This document shows positions 57,782 to 64,000 of a stretch of 64,000 nucleotides of DNA, piece by piece. The position numbers and the translations under genes were made by a program. The stretch spans positions 2,733,501-2,797,500 of the forward strand of contig BSDZ01000079.1 in the NCBI GenBank assembly GCA_030268105.1. Reading direction: 5' to 3'. The notes below the pieces were generated by a model. The model made no database searches, was not told where the DNA came from, and saw only the letters and a program-made list of their open reading frames with translations. Numbering within the stretch: the first letter of the stretch is position 1; each line of letters opens with the position of its first letter. Source of the stretch: Volvox africanus. Its lineage: Eukaryota; Chlorophyta; Chlorophyceae; Chlamydomonadales; Volvocaceae.

Positions 57782-59230
57782 GGCACAACGAAGCTTTCAG
57801 GAATGAAGCCTCGTGTTTAATATCGCGGCAATAGAATATTGGAAGACATATTGATGGTACATGCGCTCCAATCAAGGATAAATGGGTAGGACCCGCTCCG
57901 AGATCGTGTGTCGTCCATGTCGTTATCTGACGCAACTGCACAACCTCTGGCATGAAAAGTACATACTTAATAGGGTTCAAAAACATGTACAGCTGTTCTT
58001 AAACTGATGAACAAGGTGGTGAACAAATGTTCCGTGGCGCGATGGTGACATAATCAACGGGGGCGATACGGTTGCGCACACATCTGGAACCCGCGCCCAC
58101 CAGTTGCTGCTATTGCGTGAATCAGTGTAAATGTGATCTTATAATAGATCGACATACAAAGCGATGGTGGTCGCCGGTGTAAGGTTTCAAACATGACGAC
58201 GACCAGCAGCAATTCGCCGGCCCCCTAATTGGGTTCCTCAGATGCCGGCGTTCGGCGCGCAAAGTTGGCAAATTCTAACCCCGATGTGTCCATCATACGT
58301 AGTCACGAACATGGACCTGTCAGTTTCCCACAGCGTTCGCATGCTCTGTGCTAGCGCTCGTCCCTTCGAAATATCGATGCTTCCCATGCCGGTTTATCCC
58401 TCCAATCCATCTTATCAGGAATAAACCAGCCAGCAGATCCCGACAGAACCGCGGTGCTCGTCTCCCTTGCGTCCTGCAGCACTGCGCTACGTATGGCCGA
58501 CCCACATCAGCCAACTTAAGCCGCCTCAATGCAGTGCGCCTTTATTTATTACACCTCCCACATCCAGACTCCTGCATTGGCGCAAGGGGAGCAGCAGCCA
58601 TGCCATGCGTAATTGCGATCCTTCCTTCCCTTGCAGTTATCTTGTGTAACCGCCATTGTCACACGAGGGTCTTGCGGTGCCTTGCTTACCGCGCGTTGGG
58701 CGCAGGTGGGGGTGCTCTATCTCCGCTCCGGCAGCGATAGGCGTACTCTGCTGCGTGAGGCATCCATAGATGGAAGTGCACGCAGACGCTTAAGCACACC
58801 CTTGGTGTGGAGTGCTTGGTGTCGCACCCCTATGGGCACCACTAGTGCTGTGGGCGTGTGCGCGCAGCCGCCATAGCATGGTTTGGTGTTGCATGCCGTC
58901 ACATCTCTGTCCTGTGTCTGGGTCGCACGGGTAGCTCCTCTCCCTCGCGTTGGTTAGCCGCCCGTGAAAGAGTTAGCCGCCCGGTTCTTCCGTTGCTTGT
59001 AGTCGGCCATTACTAATGGAGGATTCGTGCTGGTGATCGCACCCTCGCCTCGACCCATTTGCACCGTACAAACAGTACAAGCGGATCCCGGCATTGCACG
59101 CCACTATTCTGCGAAGATGAAGTCCACGCCAAGCGACAAACGACGGCACGCGCATGCGACACCACCGAACATAGCATGCCAACTCCCCTATGTGGATCAA
59201 TGCAGAGGGTTTAGGACGGTTTCCTGTTTT
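57782..59230. other. No recognised gene
   Basis: Upstream side of the alpha/beta hydrolase gene. Plus-strand frames at 58242-58876 include exon-like pieces (acceptors TTCCTCAG before 58242 and TTGGGCGCAG before 58706), but nothing is recognised and they could not be joined. Confidence 0.35.
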
Positions 59231-61050
59231 TCAATATGTTTCCTTGCGATTATTACGAGTTTTACTTAAATTTAAGATTTGTGAAACTTATTAATCCGGA
59301 AATGTAAAGTTTTGTGCTTCGACGGAGATCATATGGTTTGGGCTTCGTTGTGTTTGATTACCGAGGTCCTATCGGAAACCAGTTTCTTATCTTATAATCT
59401 CAAATCTTAATATCTAAAATAAAAGTATTATATTGTTTGTTATTTAAGGCTTACAGTAAATTGATACTGGATTTTCTCGATATGGATTCCAGGAATGCAG
59501 TTTTCCACAGAGATTAACCCCTGGTTTACCAGGTCTGGGAGGCCAGGCGGGGTTGCAAATCGCAATGCCAGCGGGATTTGCATTAGGCAGCTTCAGGGAT
59601 TGCGACAAGTATAGGGCGGTATCGCTTCACGCCTTCGTCGTCGCCGTGAAAATTACAGTGGTTCCACGCGGCCTTCGTGCTGACGTTTTCAAAGCAAGCT
59701 AGAAGGTATGTTAATTGAAGATCAAAAATTATGTTGAGAAGTCCTTACCTCGAACTGAACCGGCTCGCTGACTGCGGATGCTTTAATTGCTGTAAGCACA
59801 AAATTTTTACTGCGTCGGAGAATTAGGAATTTTTTTGCCTAATGATTGCTGGATATATTTTTGTATGTCATCAAATACATATATGCCGAACGATTTGTGG
59901 GTTGAAGGGTGAGACGACTTCGCGAAAGTCCCGGGGACCACAGGTCTAGTGGCTTTTGATCAATTCAACCCTGAAACACTAACGCAAAGTTGATTACATC
60001 AGTGCCGATTCTGAACCATAATAAGCCGTTACTGGTTTAGTCAGTAAATGCAGGACCGGCTTCAAGTGTGGGCGAAGCCGAAACGAAGAATGAGTCAAGT
60101 ACTCCAGGTCCCAGGGATTCCGTCGGTCTATGCCTTGCCAGATAGCTCAAACTCCCTAGAATTCATTCACACAGCAAGTTGGATGCATCGAAGAAGCAAG
60201 CTTAATGCAACCGTGTACGTAACCATTATACGGAGACCTACTCAAGCGAACTCCAAAGCAACTGGCTTGAGCTTTGCTGTGTCACAATTGATCTAAGCTT
60301 AAACTTATTTTGGTAGTTTATTTCTCAAATAAAGTTGCAGTTAATGCTTTAAAATAAGACCATTTCTTACCTGCACCTTAGTTTGGCGAAAGACAATGAG
60401 AAATGCTGCAGTGGCAATTTAAAACATAGTATACGTATATTTAATTGTAACATTATATTGTATAAAGGATTTTTATGTCGACAGACTGAAAGGAATCAAA
60501 GTTCTGAGTAATCCCTGGGCAGGATTCAACCAGTGGTCGCGCCGTTGAAAACAGTGATGGTTTATGTGAAATCGACAGCTTTTTGTTTCAATGGTTCTTT
60601 TTTCAGTTGAATCCTCTAAAGCGGCGAGCTAAGTTCAAGTCCGGTAAGTTTCTGTCACGAATAGGAATGCGGGACACTACGCTAGAAAACCTTTACAGGA
60701 AATATTACCTATTGCGTCGACACTTCTGCATCGTAGCCCAGCCCTGAACGTTTTCATCCTTCTTCCATACTTCGTTCCGGATTCCCCAATTTCTTTAAGA
60801 ATGATTACGAAACCTGCGGTACAACCAAATGAGAATAACACTGACAAGCGAACAAGCTTGGACGCCAGCAGTACACCTTTGGTAAGTGACAAACTTCTGT
60901 GCGTAAGGAGCAAAGAAACACGGTCGCGCGGCTGAATGTTACATAGGGTTAAGGTTTGTTGTTGCTGCGTCTCTTGGGGCTCCGCATTCTCTTTACGCCG
61001 CGTACGACTTATTAAAGCTTTCATCAATTTTATCGTATCGGATGCTGCTT
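59231..61050. other. AT-rich stretch without genes
   Basis: Base composition is visibly more AT-rich than in the flanks, with runs such as tcaaatcttaatatctaaaa. The only long frame (60677-61027, minus) is unrecognised. No terminal repeats or reverse transcriptase frames were found. It could be a large intron or 5' region of the plus-strand gene that follows, or the remains of an insertion. Confidence 0.4.
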
Positions 61051-61150
61051 CCTACTCGAAGGCCCCTACCACGCATTCACGAATCTAGCGCACCACATGT
61101 CGTATCATGTACACCTAAATCCCTAAGTGCTGTACGACCAACTATTGCAG

Positions 61151-62578
61151 GAACCACCCCAGGCAAGCAGCGGCCGATGGTCCGTGCAAGCTGCCGAAGC
61201 TGCCATCATCGCTGCTGTGCAGCGACGTTTTAGTCGCATCGGTGCAGCACAATGGCCCCAGAGTCCCGACCACCGCGCCACCACGGTTATAACATCACCA
61301 TTGAGTCCCCGGTTATCCGCGGCTGCAAACCCTGAGCGCTGTGGTGACCCGGCATCACCGTCACGATCGGTACTCACTGCTGGGGGCGTGCCAGATTTAA
61401 ATGCAAGCATGGGGCGCACATCTCAGGCCCAGGAACCGTGTGGAAATAGAAAGCCGGGGGCAGCTGCAGCAGAGTTGCCCGTGGATATGTCCAAAGGCGG
61501 CGGCTGCTCCGCTGCCACCACCATCGTTGCTGCATCCACCAATCCTCCGCCGCTATACGGCAACAGTGAAATCTTGCCCAATGCGGCATCTAGTGCACCA
61601 TTCTGTGAGTCCGTCTCGATCTTCATCACGCCGACCGGCGCCCAAGCCGACGACTACGTACCCAAGACCGCGAATGATACTGATGCCGCAACTGGCTTCA
61701 GCCTCGGTACGCCCGTGCCGGCGCCCGGACTGAAACCCCCTCCGGGTCCCGATCCGGTGCTGCTCCCCGGGATACATCTTAGCTGCGGCCCGGAGCTCCA
61801 GACCGCGGACTTTGCGGGCCTAATGACCACAGCGGCGGCGTGTGCACAGGCCAGCTGGTCCGCACTCAGCGGCTCTTCCAGCGCCGGCGAGGCCACCCTA
61901 GACTGCCTGTGGACCGGGGACTGCTCCGCCGCCGCACACGTGATTTCCGCGCTGCCCCCACAACGCCGCCGCCGTCTTCACCACCAACAGCGTGAAGACG
62001 ATTCGCATATGGGCAGCTTTGGCGTCCATCACGGTGGCGGTGGCGGGCAGGAAGCAGCCGGCCGCGGTAGTGAGGATGCAGCCAGCGATTCTCCAAAGCG
62101 TTACGGGCCTAACGGCGGCGCGGGGCCCCTGGGCACTTACAGCATCGGGACATGCTGTCCGGCGGCGGTTGGCCGCTATGGCACGTTGATGATATCTAGT
62201 GCGGGCTGGCGTTGCACGGAGTTGTACGATATGCACGACTCGCTGCTGTTGTCGCGGCTGTCAGCGCGTCGTGTGGTCGCCGGAGGTCTTGTTGGCGGCG
62301 CCGGTGGCGGCGGCGACGACGGCAACTTGGCCGGCATTGGAACCTCGACGCGCATGGGACTGTCTTGGGCCGTGGACTCAGCATTCACCAAGGGTGACTC
62401 GAAGCCCCAGGACGGCGATCTGCAGGCCGTGGGGGTCCCGGCGGGAGAGCAGTCCGCTGTGGGGAAGGAGGAGGCGGAGGACGAGGCGGAGGAGGAGGCA
62501 GCAGCAGCTGCCGGGCGCTCACCCGGTGCGCCCATGTTCACATTGGGGGCGGTAGCTCTCATGTCGTTACAGTCGTAG
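61151..62578 (+). CDS. Long low-complexity exon, unknown protein
   Basis: An open frame of about 476 codons follows a strong acceptor (CTATTGCAG before 61151) and ends at a TAG at 62576-62578. The encoded protein is rich in Ala, Gly, Ser and Pro, with a helical start (VQAAEAAIIAAVQRRFSRIG), an HHGGGGGQEAAGRG stretch, LYDMHDSLLLSRLSARRVVAGG near the C-terminal third and an acidic EEAEDEAEEEAAAAAGR run near the end. No domain is recognised. Upstream exons would lie in the AT-rich stretch and were not found. An internal donor before the stop is possible. Confidence 0.45.
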   Translation, partial: EPPQASSGRWSVQAAEAAIIAAVQRRFSRIGAAQWPQSPDHRATTVITSPLSPRLSAAANPERCGDPASPSRSVLTAGGVPDLNASMGRTSQAQEPCGNRKPGAAAAELPVDMSKGGGCSAATTIVAASTNPPPLYGNSEILPNAASSAPFCESVSIFITPTGAQADDYVPKTANDTDAATGFSLGTPVPAPGLKPPPGPDPVLLPGIHLSCGPELQTADFAGLMTTAAACAQASWSALSGSSSAGEATLDCLWTGDCSAAAHVISALPPQRRRRLHHQQREDDSHMGSFGVHHGGGGGQEAAGRGSEDAASDSPKRYGPNGGAGPLGTYSIGTCCPAAVGRYGTLMISSAGWRCTELYDMHDSLLLSRLSARRVVAGGLVGGAGGGGDDGNLAGIGTSTRMGLSWAVDSAFTKGDSKPQDGDLQAVGVPAGEQSAVGKEEAEDEAEEEAAAAAGRSPGAPMFTLGAVALMSLQS

Positions 62579-63239
62579 CCTGATCCCTAGCTAAGACAGC
62601 TTCTTAAGGACATGTATTGCGAGGCGGCGGCGATGATGTGGGTTTGGGCCACTGGCTTACTTATAGCCTCAGAAGCCACTGAAGAACCGCGACGTCTGCT
62701 CCCTGTGGGCATCTGCGCCCACCCCTATTATGTTTAGGAAGAGGACCGCTTTAGATCAGTTAGGGGTATGGGGAATAGGATGCTTGCACGATTATCCCCC
62801 TCTGTGGAGGGCGCTCCTGTCACGACGTGTGATGTAGGTGCCACGTCACGGCCTGCCGCGGCACTAAAACTCAATAATCGCGGTTGTTGCCACAAGTCGC
62901 TCCTCCTGCTAACAAGGAATGTGACGCGTGAATGCACGTCATGCGCATCACATCCGTACCGCTGCAGGCCCCTCCAGCGGCATGGCTGGAAAATCCCAGG
63001 TGCTGATCAGTCATCTGAACCGACGGCCGTACGAGGTCACGCCAACGGTCAGCAGGACTGATCAAAATTCCAGGACCGACCCCACTTCCTGCCATCCAGC
63101 GGACGCCGTGCAGGCCAGGTGTGGACCGTTTGGTGGCCTTCCGTCAGCGCCACGTGTACAAGCGCAGCGCCCAGGCCCGGCATCGACACCACTGCCGCAG
63201 CTACTGCAGCTGCATCTGCCGGCTCAGACACACGTGCAG
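62579..63239. other. Spacer or intron
   Basis: A frame open from 62928 continues into the next exon, so coding sequence may start earlier than I place it. Nothing is recognised. Confidence 0.35.
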
Positions 63240-63576
63240 CATCGCCTCGCGGCAGCTAACTTTTACTATTCTGGTGGTGGTAGTTGTGGTGGTGGTGGTG
63301 GTGGTCATGGTGGTGGTGCCGCCCCGATGGGCGGCTGGGGCGCCGCTTTAGAGGCCATGCTGGAGGGGGTGGCCCCGCGGGCGGATTACTACTCCCCACC
63401 AGTCGCACCACTCGCCCCTGCCGCCAATGGCTGGAGGACCCCAGGCGCCAATAGCGCCGCCCGTAGCGCCGCTGGCAGCATCCGGCCATCCAATGCCGGC
63501 GCCATGGTGGAGCGCAGCGGCCGAGGCACGATGATGGCGTCCATGCGGCGCTTGGCCGGTCAGATTAAGTCACGGG
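63240..63576 (+). CDS. Probable internal exon, Gly-rich protein
   Basis: The segment lies between a CGTGCAG acceptor and a CGGG|GTGAGT donor and is open throughout. It encodes HRLAAANFYYSGGG, a poly-Gly run from a GGT microsatellite, then LEAMLEGVAPRADYYS and a basic SMRRLAGQIKSR end. It may belong to a gene continuing beyond the window or to the gene of the 61151-62578 exon. Not recognised. Confidence 0.4.
63272..63318. repeat. (GGT)n microsatellite in coding exon
   Basis: Imperfect GGT triplets, interrupted by AGT, TGT and CAT, encoding a Gly-rich run in the exon at 63240-63576. Confidence 0.9.
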
Positions 63577-63836
63577 GTGAGTGGGACAGGCTGAGTACAG
63601 TTAAGGTGTCTGCATGTTGCCACTGGCAGCCTAACGGGGTCATCCGAGCGGGTGTTGACATGATTATGTTTATGTATGTATGTGTGTGTGTACATATACC
63701 GACCGACCCTGTCGTACATCCACAAATGTTACTCAAATGGAGCTAGAAAAAAGCCAGAAGACTGTCTATTGCAATCTCTATTTGTTTAATACAAATGCTG
63801 ACAAATAGCACACATGACACCCAACACAAAACCTGC

Positions 63837-63890
63837 CACCCCCGCCCATCACCCCCGCCCATCACCCCCGCCCATCACCCCCGCCACCCC
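63837..63890. repeat. 13-bp C-rich minisatellite
   Basis: About four tandem copies of acccccgcccatc, followed by further C-rich sequence to the window end. No gene is seen from 63577 to 64000. Confidence 0.9.
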
Positions 63891-64000
63891 ATCAATCCCC
63901 GCATCCACTGGTGCCACCATCAACCCCCCTACTGCCATGCCCGCCTTCACCATTGCCAGCCACTGCCATTCTCACCACCCACACCTACCTCCGCCTCCAT

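Noticed and set aside
63837..63990. CRISPR-like array
   Set aside because: The units are 13 bp without spacers; it is a simple minisatellite in a nuclear genome.

Overview
The window is nuclear DNA from a eukaryote, most likely a chlorophycean (volvocine-like) green alga. The evidence is: genes made of many short exons with good GT-AG borders; a divergent intronless H2B/H2A pair, each gene ending in a metazoan-type histone 3' stem-loop; TGTAA motifs (the usual green-algal poly(A) signal) shortly after several stop codons; plastid-type proteins (an AKR2-like targeting factor, a fibrillin/PAP-like protein, a DUF1499 protein with a possible transit region); and Ala/Gly-rich low-complexity protein segments. 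This assignment rests on sequence character only.

Layout. 1-4.1 kb: poorly understood, with one two-exon unknown gene (+). 4.1-7.5 kb (-): AKR2-like ankyrin protein. 8.2-10.8 kb (-): RS-type splicing factor with a 10-nt microexon. 11.1-13.2 kb (+): DUF1499 protein. 14.4-21.8 kb (-): microcephalin (MCPH1)-like triple-BRCT protein. 22.2-24.4 kb (+): plastid fibrillin/PAP-like protein. 25.9-28.2 kb (-): ADP-ribosylglycohydrolase. 29.3-29.6 kb: decayed partial copy of that gene. 29.8-31.2 kb (-): isochorismatase-family hydrolase. 32.7-36.0 kb (+): coiled-coil protein. 39.3-41.7 kb (-): unrecognised multi-exon gene. 42.0 kb (-): histone H4 fragment. 43.2-44.3 kb: H2B (-) and H2A (+). 44.6-53.1 kb (-): one 17-exon gene fusing methylthioribose-1-phosphate isomerase (MtnA) to methylthioribose kinase (MtnK). 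54.5-57.8 kb (-): membrane-anchored alpha/beta hydrolase. 57.8-64 kb: an AT-rich stretch and exons of low-complexity proteins (+).

The genes are independent eukaryotic units, not operons. Links between them are limited: H2A and H2B share one control region, and the two Met-salvage enzymes have become one polypeptide. For most recognised genes I joined exons by hand so that splice phases agree and the protein matches its family; in six cases (AKR2, RS factor, ADP-ribosylglycohydrolase, isochorismatase, MtnA-MtnK, alpha/beta hydrolase) the whole open frame closes without leftover bases. The strongest items for a second look are the MtnA-MtnK fusion, the 10-nt microexon, three GC-AG introns, the algal MCPH1-like gene, and the duplicated or decayed gene fragments at 28.7-30.3 kb and 42.0 kb.
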